From: Monodelphis domestica
Taxonomy: Eukaryota; Chordata; Mammalia; Didelphimorphia; Didelphidae
NCBI RefSeq assembly: GCF_027887165.1
Contig: NC_077234.1
Location: 164,513,877 to 164,577,876 of the forward strand
Direction: 5' to 3'
Length of the DNA: 64,000 nucleotides
The position numbers and the translations under genes are program-made. This document shows, piece by piece, positions 10,736 to 22,374 of the stretch. The notes below the pieces were generated by a model. The model saw nothing but the letters and a program-made list of their open reading frames with translations, did not search any database and was not told where the DNA came from. How positions within the stretch are numbered: the first letter of the stretch is position 1; each line of letters opens with the position of its first letter.

Positions 10736-11035
10736 GTTCCTGTGAGAATCCATCCTGAAGGCTAGCAGTTAAAGACTGAATAACAGACCCTAAGGTAAAA
10801 GACAATCCCTGTCAGATGGGGCCAAGCCCTAGTCATCAGTCTCTAAGCTGAAGGTACTAAGTTCCATCCTTGAAAACAGGGTGTTCATACAGTGGGAGAG
10901 GCTACTGGAGACCACAAGAGTCACTTGCCTTGGACTTGGTCCCACCTGACAGGGATTGTCATTTACCTTAGGGTCCTTTATTCAGTCTGAAACTGCTAGC
11001 CTTAGATTCCCTTCAGGGTGGATTCTCACAGGAAC
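10736..11035. repeat. Large inverted repeat (hairpin), ~91/101-bp arms
   Basis: Left arm 10736-10826 and right arm 10935-11035 are reverse complements over nearly their whole length: TTCCTGTGAGAATCCA, GGCTAGCAGTT, AGACTGAATAA, ACCCTAAGGTAAA, GACAATCCCTGTCAG and CCAAG all recur inverted. The right arm carries one ~10-bp insertion. The loop is about 108 bp. It could be a foldback DNA element or two inverted copies of a repeat end. No known family is recognised, and as part of intron 1 it would fold in the primary transcript. Confidence 0.8.
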
Positions 11036-11040
11036 AGGGA

Positions 11041-11175
11041 ACTAGTACAAGCATTTGTTAAGCCCCTACTATGTGGCAAGAACTTTGCTAGGCAGTGAGA
11101 ATACAAATATTGTAACATGCTCTACTCAAAAGGAGCTTACACTCTAATGAGAGAGACAAGTACACTTTATATATA
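11041..11175 (-). mobile_element. L2 3' end, antisense
   Basis: ACAAGCATTTGTTAAGCCCC, TACTATGTGGCAAGAAC and AAGGAGCTTACACTCTAATG are the reverse complement of the L2 terminus. It abuts the right arm of the inverted repeat. Confidence 0.75.
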
Positions 11176-11705
11176 CAAGATTCTTGGATCATATGACTAG
11201 AAATTTTCCCTGATCCTCACAACTTCTCCAACCTCACCAGAATAAATGGTGCACTAGAGATAAAGTAAGTTCAGTTGTCTCCCTGGTCTAGGACACCAAG
11301 AATTCAGGCAGAGTAAAAACCAACCTTGCCCGCCCACGTGCAATAGAGCCAAATCCCACATAGCTCCTTTGCAGTGCCATGGAGATTCAGTGTCCCTAGA
11401 ACTTTGCTGAGGCCAAGATAGCTCCGTCCCAGCAGAGGTTTGTGCTGCTCCAGAGCTGCAGGAGGAGAAAGGAGCAAAGGTAATGGGGCTGAGCTCCAGA
11501 GAGCTTGGCTCTGCACCCTGACACCCCACCAGCAATCGCAGTAAAGTGGCAGTGGTCAATACTTCTGGTCCAGAGAATGGAGGAACAGAGGGAACAGGGC
11601 AGGAATGTCATGGAGGTGGGGAAGGTGAGGGTGAGTCAGTGCTGGACCTTGCTCTCTGAATCTTGCCAGGGCTGGTTTTGTCTCCTCAAAAATGTCAAAT
11701 GGAGC
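11176..11705. other. Unassigned intron, moderately GC-rich
   Basis: Overlapping short minus-strand frames (11254-11611) lack any recognised domain, splice context or homology I can name. The slightly raised GC content may reflect an old retroelement. Confidence 0.3.
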
Positions 11706-11907
11706 GGGGAGGGATAGCTAGGTGGGTCAGTGGAGAGAGAGCCAGGAGGTCCTGGGTTCAAATGTGGCTGCAGATATTTCCTAACTGTGTGATCCTGGGC
11801 AAGTCACTTAAGCCCCCACTGCCTAGCCTTACTACTCTTCTGTCTTAGAACTGACATGTAGTTTTGAGTCTAAGATAGAAGGTAAGGGTTTTCTTAAAAA
11901 AAAAAAT
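11706..11907 (+). mobile_element. tRNA-derived SINE, sense
   Basis: GGGATAGCTAGGTGGGTCAG, GGAGGTCCTGGGTTCAAATG, GTGATCCTGGGCAAGTCAC, CTTACTACTCTTCTGTCTTAG and an A-rich tail at 11897-11907 define a near full-length copy. Confidence 0.85.
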
Positions 11908-11909
11908 CA

Positions 11910-12545
11910 CTGCTGGGGGTTGAAACTAAGGCTGGTGATAAACTGTGAGGTGTGGGAGGAGGCTGAGATGCTTTGGTTCCAGCCTCCAAAGAAGCCACCA
12001 ACAGATGGAATCAGAAAGTGAGCAGTAGTGGGAAAAAAGGAAAAAAGCAACACTAAAGTTACAAAAGATCTCAGGAGGAAGAAATCTCAAAGGCCTTGAG
12101 CATAGAAGCTGAAGCAGATAAACCATCAGGGAAGTCATCAACACTTAGCAAACACATTTGGGCATTATGTGTCAGTACTCTAAAACAAAAGAAAAAGATT
12201 CAGCACCTAATGAGGCAGAGTACCTTGTGAATTTGGAGAAGTTGGTACAGCTACAAGCTCTTCTTGAGTGTTTAAAAGAGAAATGAGAATTGGAGAGAAT
12301 AATTTATGGCTTGGGCAGAAGAAATAATTGGCCGAATAGATAAGCTTGAATATCTTCCCAAAAGAACAAAAGAGAGGACAACTGTTTGGGAATGCCAATA
12401 GAACTGAAGTACAATCCCAAAGAAGAGAAGCAAAAAGATAATTTAAGAAAACATGCTTGCCATATGGGCAAAAACATACAGCCTACATATAAAGTAAAGA
12501 AATACAAATATGAACCCAGTAGTTAAATGCAGAGTAGTTTGGGAG
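11910..12545. other. Unassigned, purine-rich, possibly an old LINE ORF1
   Basis: The + strand is A/G-rich with fragments that translate as charged, coiled-coil-like peptide (around 12190-12290), as in decayed L1 ORF1. No family-specific motif was found. Confidence 0.3.
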
Positions 12546-12910
12546 TGAAGACACTAGCATTTGAGGGGATCAGGGAAGACTTCATGCAGAGAATGCTGCT
12601 GAGCAGTGTCAAAGGAAGAAAGGGACTCTGAAAGGGAAGGCTTGGAGTTGGAAGATGCAGTGTTATGGCCACTTCTCAGAAAGTGGAAGTGATGCCCAGT
12701 GAGGCTAGAAAGATGGGTGGGGGTGAGATCTTGTTGGACTTTTAAAAGCTAAATAGAGGAAGTTCTATCTTTCCTAGTTACAAAAGGAAGAAGCCATTGC
12801 ATTTGAGTAGGAGTGATGGGGTCAGATCAGCAGTGTGTGGATGACTAGATCAGGGAGAGTCTTGTACCTGGAAGACCAATTCAGTTTTAAGTAGGATGTG
12901 ATGAGAACCT
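12546..12910 (-). mobile_element. L2 LINE, antisense fragment
   Basis: GATCAGGGAAGACTTCATGC, ATGATGG-type purine blocks, TTGTTGGACTTTTAAAAGC and GAAGAAGCCATTGCATTTGAG mirror the antisense L2 blocks seen at 19320-19660 and 45660-45870. Confidence 0.6.
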
Positions 12911-13049
12911 GAAAAAAGCTGATAGCTGGAAAAGTGTACAGCAAGAATCAGAACAAAGTTGAGATCTTGCTTAGTTTTGCCAAATTTTAATTAAATTAGT
13001 TTTTCAACTCAGACACTTTTACCTTTAATCTTTCATTGCTTGGGAAGCC

Positions 13050-13265
13050 TAAGTAGTGTTGGCCTGCAGTCAGAAGATCTGAGTTCAAATTCAACCTCAG
13101 ACATGATTTGACTTTGGCCAAGTCAGTAATGAAACTTTGCCTCATTTTCCTCATTTCTAAAATGAGGATAATAATACCACCTTCCCATGATCATTATAGA
13201 GATCAAATAAGATAATAATTGTAAAGCATTTGCACAGTACTGGCATACAGTAAGTGCCAGACTGC
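13050..13265 (+). repeat. MIR-type SINE, sense
   Basis: GCAGTCAGAAGATCTGAGTTC, CAACCTCAGACATG, GGCCAAGTCAGTAATG, CCTCATTTTCCTCATTTC and AAAATGAGGATAATAATACC are the ordered MIR/THER core features, followed by GTAAAGCATTTGCACAGTACTGGC. Confidence 0.75.
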
Positions 13266-13445
13266 TTGGTAAGATGTTACAAATGAATTTGTATTTCAAA
13301 AAAGTGTTTCCTTTGCTCTGTGTCTTTTTCTATTTTGGGAAATAAATTCAGCATTTACTGATTAAAGTTCTTTCTAAATTATTTTGGGCTCCTTATAGCA
13401 ATTACTTTACATTGATTAAACTTAGATATAAGAATACTATAATTG

Positions 13446-13648
13446 GGGGCAGCTGGGTTGCTCAGTGGATTGAGAGCCAGGCCTAGAGAGAGGAGGTCCT
13501 GGGTTCAAATATGGCCTCAGATACTTCCCAGCTGTGTGACCCTGGGCAAGTCACTTCACCCCCATTGCTTAACCCTTACCACTCTTCTGCCTTGGAACCA
13601 ATACACAGTATTGATTCCAAGATGGAAGGTAAAGGTTAAAACAAAAAA
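13446..13648 (+). mobile_element. Young tRNA-derived SINE with perfect 15-bp duplication
   Basis: Near-consensus copy from GGGGGCAGCTGGGTTGCTCAG to GGAAGGTAAAGGTTAAAAC plus an A-rich tail. It is flanked by identical AGAATACTATAATTG at 13431-13445 and 13649-13663. The perfect target duplication and high identity to other copies indicate recent L1-driven insertion. A 73-codon frame across it is incidental. Confidence 0.95.
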
Positions 13649-13663
13649 AGAATACTATAATTG

Positions 13664-14180
13664 ATGTAGATGTCATTTTAACTGCTCATTACCCATTTTT
13701 CATTAACAACTTGTATAAATAGGTCAAAACTGAGTTTCAGTTAGCATGTCATGTTTTTTTTCTTGATTATTCTTCTACTTTTATACCAATTTTTACTTGA
13801 GCTAGTCAGTGATCTTCACTAATCAGAGCTAATTCGGGGATGACTCCCATAGCAACACTGAATCTTTTTTTTCCTCTTTGTTAAAATATTTATCTCTGAA
13901 GTATACCACTTTTTACTTTATTTTCTTCATGTGTATGTACCTAAATCAAGTTGCTTATTATCTCAGGGAAGGGAAGTGTAGAAATAAGGGTTAAAAATTA
14001 TTTTTACATTGTTATTGGGAAAAATAAAATGTATCAGAAAGCAGGGGAGATAGTAAGAGAAGCCCAAACTCAGAGACTTCACCCAGCACTCATCCCTCTG
14101 TACCAGGAATACTATGCACTAGGTCACAGAAAGCACTCAATAGTATTATTTTAAAAATTTAGATTAATATTTTATTTTTC
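13664..14180. other. Unassigned intron sequence
   Basis: AT-rich, with no repeat or gene recognised. Confidence 0.4.
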
Positions 14181-14235
14181 CCAAATGGAATCACAAAGAG
14201 TCAGACACAAATGAAATAACGGAACAACAACAGCA
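14181..14235 (+). mobile_element. RTE-type SINE tail, 5'-truncated
   Basis: CCCAAATGGAATCACAAAGAG, TCAGACACAAATGAAATAACG and GAACAACAACAGC form the 3' tail of the RTE-mobilised SINE family also seen at 9166-9425. Confidence 0.7.
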
Positions 14236-14261
14236 CAAATGTTAGCTCTATTATTACTATT

Positions 14262-14460
14262 ATTACTGTCCTGGAGGCAATAGGGAACCATTGTAACTTC
14301 TTGGGCAGGTGATTTACTTGATCAGTTCTGTGCTTTAAGAAGATTTTCACTATTGTGCCTGATGAATGGCTTGGAGATAGTGTAGAATAGAATCTTGGAG
14401 ACCAGTTGGGAGGCTTTTACAAATGTTTAGGTGGAGACATTGAGGTAGAATAGTTACATT
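14262..14460 (-). mobile_element. L2 LINE, antisense fragment
   Basis: GGAGGCAATAGGGAACCATTG, GCAGGTGATTTACTTGATCAG, GACCAGTTGGGAGGCTTTTAC and GGTGGAGACATTGAGG correspond to antisense L2 ORF2. Confidence 0.65.
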
Positions 14461-14859
14461 TATCCATCTTTAATATGACCAGAGAGCAAGCAGAACTTTG
14501 CCAAAGAGAAATCATACCAAAATAACCTCATTTCCTTTTTTTACAAGGTTACCTGATTGGTAGATAAAAAAAAACAGATATGCTTTACTTAGATATTAGC
14601 AAAATTTTTGACCAAGTCTGGCATGCTATTCTCATAGATAAGACAGAGAACTGTGGGCAGGTGATTGGTGTTTTAGGATTCATTCAATGAACAGACCTAA
14701 AAAAACAGTAATTAAGCTTTAAGCTTAAAACTACATTAAGAATTTTAGGACACTGTATTATAGTATGTAAACATATAAAGCATATACTTATATATGATTA
14801 TATGATTATATTTGAATAGTGTGTAAAGTACATGTAATACATTTGTGTATATATGCATA

Positions 14860-14971
<112 letters not shown>

Positions 14972-15684
14972 CTGTTGCAGCAGCTGAATTTTTGCATTTC
15001 TTCTTTTAGCTACTATATTATTTGTAATTTTTTGTTTGGAGAGTGAGAAGTTTTATGGTAGAAAGGTGGGCTAAGAAGTTTTTTAGTTTCCACTTGATCA
15101 CTACTTGGTTTCTTCATGTTTGAACCACTTCCTTCTTTACTGGTTAAGATAGGAAATTAATCATTGACTCACCCTAACATTATGAGTGCATACTAGTAAG
15201 GTGTTTATTTTTTAAAGTAACTTTTAAAATAACTTTTAGAAGGCAGTCTATACATTCTATATTTTAATTATTCTTTTACATATATAAACATACATTTATA
15301 TAAAATACATGTATAAGCATGTGTGTCTGTTTATATTAAATTCCCTCAAAGTCATTTCTTTGAAAACTACTTCATTTTATATGTCATTAGTATGGATAGA
15401 TTTATATGTTCCTCATATGTAAAATCTAGCAGGTAGATGAATTCTTTTGGGATAATTATTTAATATGAGATAATATGAAAGCAAGTTGCTAGAGTTTTTA
15501 TAGATTTCATCTGGCAACAGCATGATCAGTTGTAGAAAAAAACGTTTTGTATGCAAATAATGAAATAAAACTTGTAAAGTATAACTATAGCATGACTGCT
15601 TAAAAGAAACCCAACCGAACAACAGAATTTAAACATCTGAGTAGTTAAGGTGTTGAATTTTCTTCTCATTGGAAGGTTGTATGT

Positions 15685-15935
15685 ATAAAGAGGCAATGTG
15701 GTATAGTGGGAGGAATGCTTGGCTTAGAGCTTGTGGAGAGACTTGAATTGGAATTCAACTCCTAAAGCTTGTATGACTGTGGACAAGTCATTTAACCTTC
15801 TGAGCCTCAGTTTCCTCATCTGTAAGATGGGAATAATAATACTATAATACCCATATCTCAGAGGCGGGGGTGTTACAAGGATCACATGAAGTAATGTATG
15901 TGCTACTCTCTGCAACCCCCAAAGCCTTAAGTAAA
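15685..15935 (+). repeat. MIR SINE, sense, near full-length
   Basis: GAGGCAATGTGGTATAGTGGG, GAATTCAACTCCTAAAGC, TGACTGTGGACAAGTCATTT, AACCTTCTGAGCCTCAG, TTTCCTCATCTGTAAGATGGG and CACATGAAGTAATGTATGTG give the whole ordered MIR. Confidence 0.85.
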
Positions 15936-16186
15936 TGTCCCTTTTTACAACAATTATATTATTGCCCAAAGCATAATTTAATCAGTCACAGGTAGAAAAT
16001 GTATTAATTAAATGAGGGATAAATGAAATTGCAAAATATAAATAGCTCTGATTAAATGAAACTTTAGCTTCTGCACTAACAAAAATGCATCTAGAATAAG
16101 GAAGAAAGTAGCCAAATGGGAAAAATAGTTTTGTAACATGTTTATCAGATAAAGATTTGATTTCTAAGATATACAGACAGCTAACA

Positions 16187-16189
<3 letters not shown>

Positions 16190-16232
<43 letters not shown>
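16190..16232. repeat. (TA)n microsatellite
   Basis: About 21 uninterrupted TA units, followed by a short TACATA run. Confidence 0.95.
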
Positions 16233-16236
<4 letters not shown>

Positions 16237-16676
16237 CATATACTTACTGTCCCCTCCAGTTAGTGCATGACTTTCTGTTTGCAAATCATTGTACATTCAA
16301 TGTAGCCTGTGAGACTGAGATACAGTAGAGCACAGATCAGTGGTCTGCTGCTTATGTGAATTTTGGCCTGACAGTATGAAGAAGACAAATATTCTCCACC
16401 AGCCAGCACTGCACCATCCATGTGTGGAACCATCAGTTACAGCAAATGGAGACATTTTGATGGCCTAGAAGGAGTTCCCTTACTTTGGCAGTCAGACTTT
16501 CCAGGGATGTCCCCATAGATGAGGTTGATATACATAATGCCAGAATTAGCTCAGTGTCTGGAAGACAAGTGTGGGAGTGATGAGGCCTGAGGAAAAGTCT
16601 GGAAGTGTCAACCAGAAGGAAGGAATATGTTGGCTTTTCTTTCTGACTTATTGTTTCCTGGAGACATGAGGGGAGA

Positions 16677-16900
16677 GAGTCAGTCAACATACATTTATTA
16701 CGTGTGTGCCTATGTGCCAGATCCTTTGCTAAGCACTGGGGGTACAAAGAAAGGCAAAAGACAGTCCCCAATCACATAGTCTAATGGGGGATACAGCATG
16801 TAAAAAAAAACAACAATAACAAAAAACGATGTACAAATGAATTATGTACAAGTTAAATGGAAATAATCAACTGAGAGAGAGCACTAGAATTAAGGAGGAG
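16677..16900 (-). mobile_element. L2 3' end, antisense
   Basis: AGTCAGTCAACATACATTTATT, GTGCCAGATCCTTTGC, TAAGCACTGGGGGTACAAAG and AGTCTAATGGGGGATAC form a good reverse complement of the L2 terminus. Confidence 0.8.
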
Positions 16901-17174
16901 GAGCAGCTAGTCAGTAGCACTTCTAAGACAGAAAGCAAGGGTTTAAAACAAAACAAAACAAAAACAAAAAACAAAACCCCCAAAGATAAAAGCACAGCCA
17001 TGGTTACATGGATTGTGGTAGGAAAAGGATTTTTTACCCCATCAGGTGTGGAATTAGAGTCACAGGGATAAGAGGAACAACAGCTTGGAGAGTTGTTCCA
17101 TCATAGTATGGGGGAAGAACCATTTGAGACACTCTCACCATTAATGCAAATCAGTGTAGGGCAGGGACTTGTTT

Positions 17175-17795
17175 TTGTTTTTTAATTTTCATTTTTTTTG
17201 TCACAAATCTAAACAAAATAGGCATTTCTATATTATAAAGAAAAAGAAGCTATTACACAAATGAAACCACTCATCTCCTATATGGTTATTTTACTTTTCT
17301 TCATATCTGCATAATAGATCCCATGCACTAGTGTCCCAACCCTCCTTACCCTCCCCACATCACATATTGTCATGGAGTCCAACATGTTCATATAAATTGT
17401 CTTTTCTGTTTTACCTTTGTGTTCACTTTTTGGAGGTAACTTCTCAGTGTTTTCTTCCAGTATTAGTTCTGTGACTGTGTATAATGTTCTGGTTCTACCC
17501 ATTTCACTGTTCATTATCTCATAGTTCTTAACAATTTAAAAAAAACCCAGTTTTTCATTGTTTCTTATGACCCAGTAGTATTCCATTACAGTTCATATTC
17601 CCCAATTGATGGACATCCCTTTAGTTTCTAATTCTTTGCTTCCACAAAGAGAGTTGCTATAAATATTTTGGAACATATGGGTTCTTTTCTTCTTTCCGTA
17701 ATCTCCTTGGGAGATAGACCCAACAATTATTGCTGTGTCTAAGGTATACACAGTTTTATAACTTTCTGAGTGTAATTCCAAGTTAAGAAATAGAG
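17175..17795 (-). mobile_element. Old L1 3' end, antisense
   Basis: GTATTCCATTACAGTTCATATTCCC, AATTGATGGACATCCCTTTAG, TTCCACAAAGAGAGTTGC and ATCTCCTTGGGAGATAGACCC are decayed forms of the L1 ORF2 C-terminal antisense pattern. Stops break every frame. Confidence 0.75.
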
Positions 17796-17944
17796 TTTGT
17801 AATTTGAATTTTGATAGTGTACATCAAACTTAGAAAATATGTTAAGAGGAAGGTGAATAGATATTTAAAATTTCTTTGTACAAATACAGGCTTTTAAAGG
17901 TTGATAATATATTAGTTGTAGAGAGAGAAATCGAAGACACATGT

Positions 17945-18103
17945 ACACAGACACACACATATACACCTCTCTCTTTCTCTCTGTCTCTGTCTCTGTCTCA
18001 CTCTGTCTCTGTCTCTGTCTCTCTCTGTCTGTCTCCCTCTCTCTCTGTCTCTCTGTCTCTGTCTCAACCTCCCTCCCTCCCTCCCTCCCTCCCTCCCTCC
18101 CCA
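17945..18103. repeat. Low-complexity TCTC/TCTG tract plus (CTCC)n
   Basis: An irregular TCTG/TCTC pyrimidine tract merges into pure CTCC repeats at about 18068-18100. The frames across it translate to monotonous LSLS or RERE-like peptide and are not genes. Confidence 0.95.
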
Positions 18104-18724
18104 ATCCATGTCTATTGACCAGTCAAATCAATCTTGATGTTCTTAGGAGTGATAAGGAAGTTACATCTAAATGGAAGTCTCACAGGTTCTTTTTTGGAGA
18201 GGCAAATAAAGGAGTTGTAGTTGGTTTAATAAGGCAACAAAAAAATATCACTTCATGATTACTTGGTTGTCTTATCTTATTTCCTCATGATGAACATAAG
18301 CAAAAAAGAGCCCAATGAATATTGGGCTTTATATTTCCACCAAAATCTCTTGCAGTAGATAAGGCAGAGGAATTATTTGGAGAATTTAACAAGATCTTCT
18401 AAACTAAATCAACATATGTAATTTTTGTTGAATTCAGTACAAAGGTAGAGGAACATGGGGAAAATGAACAAAAAATACATATGAAAAATATAATTCAAGA
18501 TTAAAAATGAAAGGGTTCAAAGACTTGTATTTGCCAGAAATTTTCCAACCCTATATCATGAATTCTACCTTAAAAAAATTACAATAAATTTAATCATTAA
18601 TCAGTATTTTAGAATGCAAAGAATCAGCAAAGGGTTGTATATGAAATGGTGGATTTTTTAAATGTGTGGTTTGTTTTTTAAAACCATATGTAAATTTTTT
18701 AAGTTAAAATTTTTTATGATTATT
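18104..18724. other. Unassigned intron sequence
   Basis: AT-rich. Fragments such as AAGTCTCACAGGTTC and ATCACTTCATGATTACTTGG could be very old LINE sequence, but no call is justified. Confidence 0.3.
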
Positions 18725-19125
18725 AAGCATTTATTTTTTAATCCCTCCTGTTCCCTCACCTTCAAAACTGGTGGGGGAGAGAGTGTTAGAAACAAAAACA
18801 AAAACACCATGTAATAAATATATGTAGTTGAGCAGGCCAGATTCCCATATTAACCCTATCCAAGAAATGTGTATCTCATTATGCATATTTTTGAATTCTA
18901 TATATCTCTGTCAGGAGATAGGTAGGTAGCACTCTTTATCATCTATTTTCTGGGTACTAGATGTTCTTTTCAACCTACGTTCAAAAGAATTGTGAAGGTG
19001 TCTTTTCACTCTCTTCTTTGGGATCAAGATTGTTCTTCGTAATTCAGCAACACTCACATTCAGTTTGTTTTTTGTGTGTGTTACTTTTCTATCCATTTTA
19101 CATTGTAAAAAAGGCTCTAGAGCCA
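18725..19125 (-). mobile_element. Old L1 3' end fragment, antisense
   Basis: CACCATGTAATAAATATATG, CTCTGTCAGGAGATAGGTAG, TTTATCATCTATTTTCTGG and CTCACATTCAGTTTG match the variant L1 tail that carries the CTGTCAGGAGGTGGGTAG segment in marsupials. Confidence 0.6.
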
Positions 19126-20285
19126 TTTAGTCTCAATCAGTAAACATTTAATAAGCAACTATGTATGCCAGGCACTGTGCTAGTAGTACCAGGGATATAA
19201 AAAGAGACAAGATAGGCCCTCATGGAATTTACAGTCTAATGGAAGAAAACATGCAAACAAATATGTACAAAGCCAGCTATAGAGGGGATAAGTAAGAAAT
19301 AATTAATAGAAGGAGAGCACTGGCATTAAGAGGGTTTGGGGAAAGATTCCTGTAGAAAGTGAGATTTTAAGTGGGACTTAAAGGAAGCCAGGTCTGTGTA
19401 GAGTGGAGGAGGGAGAATATTCAAGGCATTTAAGCCAGAGAGAATCTTGAGGTAGATAGAATGTCTTGTTCATAGAAACGGGCAAGAATCTAGTGTCGTT
19501 GGATCAGAGTTCATACATACATGTCAGAGTCTGGTGGGTTGAGGAGAAGGGCTTTGAATGTGAAACAGTGACTTGTATTTGTTCCTGGAGATTACAGGTG
19601 GGGAGCTCCTGAAGTTTATTAAGTGGGTGGAGGAGTGCCATAGATGCATGGATGCTTTAGGAAAACTACTGTTGTGGTGGAATAAAGGATAGGTTGGAGT
19701 GAGGAGAGACTTGAGACAGGCAGACCCATCCACAGGCAAAGTAATCCAGGCATTAGATAATGAGGGCCAGCTCCAGAATGGGGGCAGTGCCAGAGGAGAA
19801 AAGGGGACAGGTTTTAGACGTGTTGCAAAAGTGAAATCCACAGGCCTTGGCAATAGCTTTTCAGGGACAGTGAGGAATTTGGGGGTGATTCCTAGCTTGG
19901 AAGCTTGCAAGAACAAAAAAGATGAGAGTGTCCTATAGGAAAGGTGGATGTGGAGTAGGGTTTAGGGGAAAAGATGATGAGTTCTGTTTGGGACATATTT
20001 AATTTAAGATGTCTACTGAACTTTTGCTTTGAAATGTCTAAAAGGTATTTGGAGATGTGAGTTGGAGGTCAACAGAAACTGGTATGGGATAAGTAGATCT
20101 GAGAATCATCAGCATAGTAATTAAATCCATGGAGCTGATGAGATAACCAGCTGAAGTAGGACCAAAGGAGAAGAGAAGAGGCCCAGGAGAGGGACGCCTA
20201 TGGTTAGAGGGTATGATCTAGAGTAGGATCCAGCCAAGGAGACAGAGAAGGAATAGTCAGAGAGGTAAGAGGAGAGTCAGGAGAG
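19126..20285 (-). mobile_element. Long L2 LINE copy, antisense
   Basis: It starts with the L2 terminus reversed (GTAAACATTTAATAAGCAAC, GCCAGGCACTGTGCTAG) and continues without a break through AGGGTTTGGGGAAAGATTCC, GAAGTTTATTAAGTGGG, AGTAATCCAGGCATTAG, GGAGGTCAACAG and GAATCATCAGCATAG. That makes about 1.15 kb of L2 3' sequence including RT C-terminal coding. The 19524-19916 frame is part of the decayed L2 ORF2. Confidence 0.8.
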
Positions 20286-20389
20286 AGCCATGTCCCCAAA
20301 ACCAACACATAATTTTATAATGAGGATGTGGAAACTCCAGGGACATGAAAGGTCCTAAGTAAGTGATTGACCTGCCACAGTGATTTCCA

Positions 20390-20660
20390 GGGGCTGTAGA
20401 GGTAGCACAGCCAGAGCCCTGGGCTTATCTTTCAGAAATCCCAGGTTCAAATGCTGCCTCAGGCACTTTTTAGTTAAATGTCTTGGCCAGGTCACTTATC
20501 CTTTCTCAGTCTTAGTTTCCTCCTTCATAAAAGCAGGAGGATAATAACACTTCACAGGATTATTTTGAAGGTCAAATGAAATGATTATTTTGAAGGTCAA
20601 ATGAAATAATGTATGTAAAGTATTTTCCAGATCTTAAAGCATTATGTAAATATGCACTCC
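20390..20660 (+). repeat. MIR-type SINE with internal 25-bp tandem duplication
   Basis: AGAGCCCTGGGCTTATC, TCCCAGGTTCAAATGCTG, GGCCAGGTCACTTATC, CTCAGTCTTAGTTTCC and GTAAAGTATTTTCCAG define the SINE. The segment at 20558-20582 is repeated exactly at 20583-20607. Confidence 0.75.
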
Positions 20661-21510
20661 TATATAACACATAGTAATCTGTGAATGCTAAATTTATACC
20701 CATAAGATTAAAATGCCAGGATTATGCCCTAGACTTCATTTGGACAACATCACAAATTTAGTATTTATCTCCTTTGCCAGGGGATGGAAAGCTTCCTTAG
20801 CTAGTGATGAGAATTTTATTACTTTTTTTTGGGGTTTTATTAAAACCTGGTTTCATATGAAAGATATAGTCAACCATATTTTTAATTGTTTCATTTTTAA
20901 TGTTTGGGAAACTTTAAGGTAGAGGAAACAGCTTGACTGTTTTTATATACTTCAGCAAGCTCACAAACCACAGTATAGGTTGTAAATGTGTCAGTCGCCC
21001 CCAGGGAAAAATCACATGAACAAAACTAATTTAGTTCTGGAAGGGATTTTAGATTTCAAAGGCCAATGACTCTCAAACTCTTTCCAGCAGTGGAACCCTT
21101 TGTGTTAAACAAAATATGGTTGTAATACCTATAATAAAATCTTTTTACATGATTTAAAAAATATGTATTTCTAATGCTATCAACATAACAGGTCCATTTT
21201 GATCTAAAAGTAAGATTTAAAAATATTCTGAATATGATAATACTACAAACAACTTATTTGGAGAAGTGGAAAGTATTTTAAGTATCACAATAATCAGGGA
21301 ACAATATTGGGAGGAACTTTAGGGATCACTTTGTTCTACTTCATTTTATTGATTAGGAAACTGAGACCCAGATGTCACAGTTGAAAGATGCTTTACTACA
21401 GTTTGCAATTTCTATTTAATTTAGATAAATATGAATTTTGGGAAGTTCTTTCAATTCATAACATTTTCACTCAGCATTTTTTAAGAGTTATATTTTTAAA
21501 GGGACTGATT
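20661..21510. other. Unassigned intron sequence
   Basis: AT-rich. A weak MIR-like antisense segment at about 21300-21378 (TTGATTAGGAAACTGAGACCC) is the only recognisable piece. Confidence 0.4.
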
Positions 21511-21524
21511 TTATTTGTAATTTT

Positions 21525-21725
21525 TTTTTTAAAACCCTTACCTTCCGTCTTGGAGTCAATACTGTGTATTGGCTCCAAGGCAGAAGAGTGGTAAGGGCTA
21601 GGCAATGGGGGTCAAGTGACTTGCCCAGGGTCACACAGCCAGGAAGTGTCTGAGGCCGGATTCGAACCTAGGACCTCCCATCTCTAGGCTTGGCTCTCAA
21701 TCCACTGAACTACCCAGCTGCCCCC
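21525..21725 (-). mobile_element. Young tRNA-derived SINE with 14-bp duplication
   Basis: Near-consensus reverse copy from the T-rich tail to CCCAGCTGCCCCC. TTATTTGTAATTTT flanks it at 21511-21524 and 21726-21739. Retained CpGs (CTTCCGTCTTGG, GGCCGGATTCGAACC) mark it as young. Confidence 0.95.
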
Positions 21726-21739
21726 TTATTTGTAATTTT

Positions 21740-22149
21740 GGTGGAACTAGAGAATTAAAAAATTTTTGTTAACATTGAATAAACTATATCAGATATATTA
21801 GTTATAAATACAAATTAGAGATATCTTATTTGTATTTTTCCTGTATTAGGAATTTGGTTTTGAACTAGGTTAGTGAGAATTTATTTTATTCACCAGTCTT
21901 GATTATTTACCTTTTACTTATCTCTTCAAACTCTCAATTTCTACATAATGGATGTTACCACAAGATAAATTTATAGTAAAACAATAGTAGCAACAATCTT
22001 CCAATCTAGTCCAACAATTGAATGCCCTGGGTGTTTTTATTTAGTGTTTGATTCTAGACCGTTAGAAGCAAACATTTTGATCATGTGATTATTTTAGCCA
22101 GGCAATACCACAGCTAGGGAAGATACCCTCTTTAGACTGCTTGGGGCCT
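21740..22149. other. Unassigned intron sequence
   Basis: AT-rich single-copy-like sequence with no repeat recognised. Confidence 0.4.
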
Positions 22150-22320
22150 GCTTCCAGAGTTGAGAAACATTGATAGAAGTCAACCTTATATTTTACAGAT
22201 GAGGAAGCTGGTATCCCTCAAGGTTAAATGTCTTTTCCAAGATTGCCCACCTTTGGTGCTATGTAAAGCCCACATTCTCCTGATCCATCATGGAACTCTT
22301 TACTCTGTTACAAATGAATG
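22150..22320 (-). repeat. MIR-type SINE, antisense
   Basis: TATTTTACAGATGAGGAAGC, AATGTCTTTTCCAAGATTGCC and CATTCTCCTGATCCATC follow the antisense order of a MIR3-like element. Confidence 0.6.
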
Positions 22321-22374
22321 AGTATTTATGGCAAAGTGGCCTGTGGGGTACTTTTTGACTGAGAATGTGATTCT

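Noticed and set aside
13446..13560. A tRNA gene in the SINE heads
   Set aside because: The A/B-box-like segments belong to a dispersed tRNA-derived SINE with target duplications; no cloverleaf-consistent functional tRNA is supported.
17865..18258. Low-complexity Arg/Glu or Ser/Leu-rich peptides
   Set aside because: Arise from the TCTC/TCTG and CTCC simple repeats on both strands.
19524..19916. 130-codon minus-strand frame as a gene
   Set aside because: It lies within a long antisense L2 copy and corresponds to decayed L2 ORF2 sequence.
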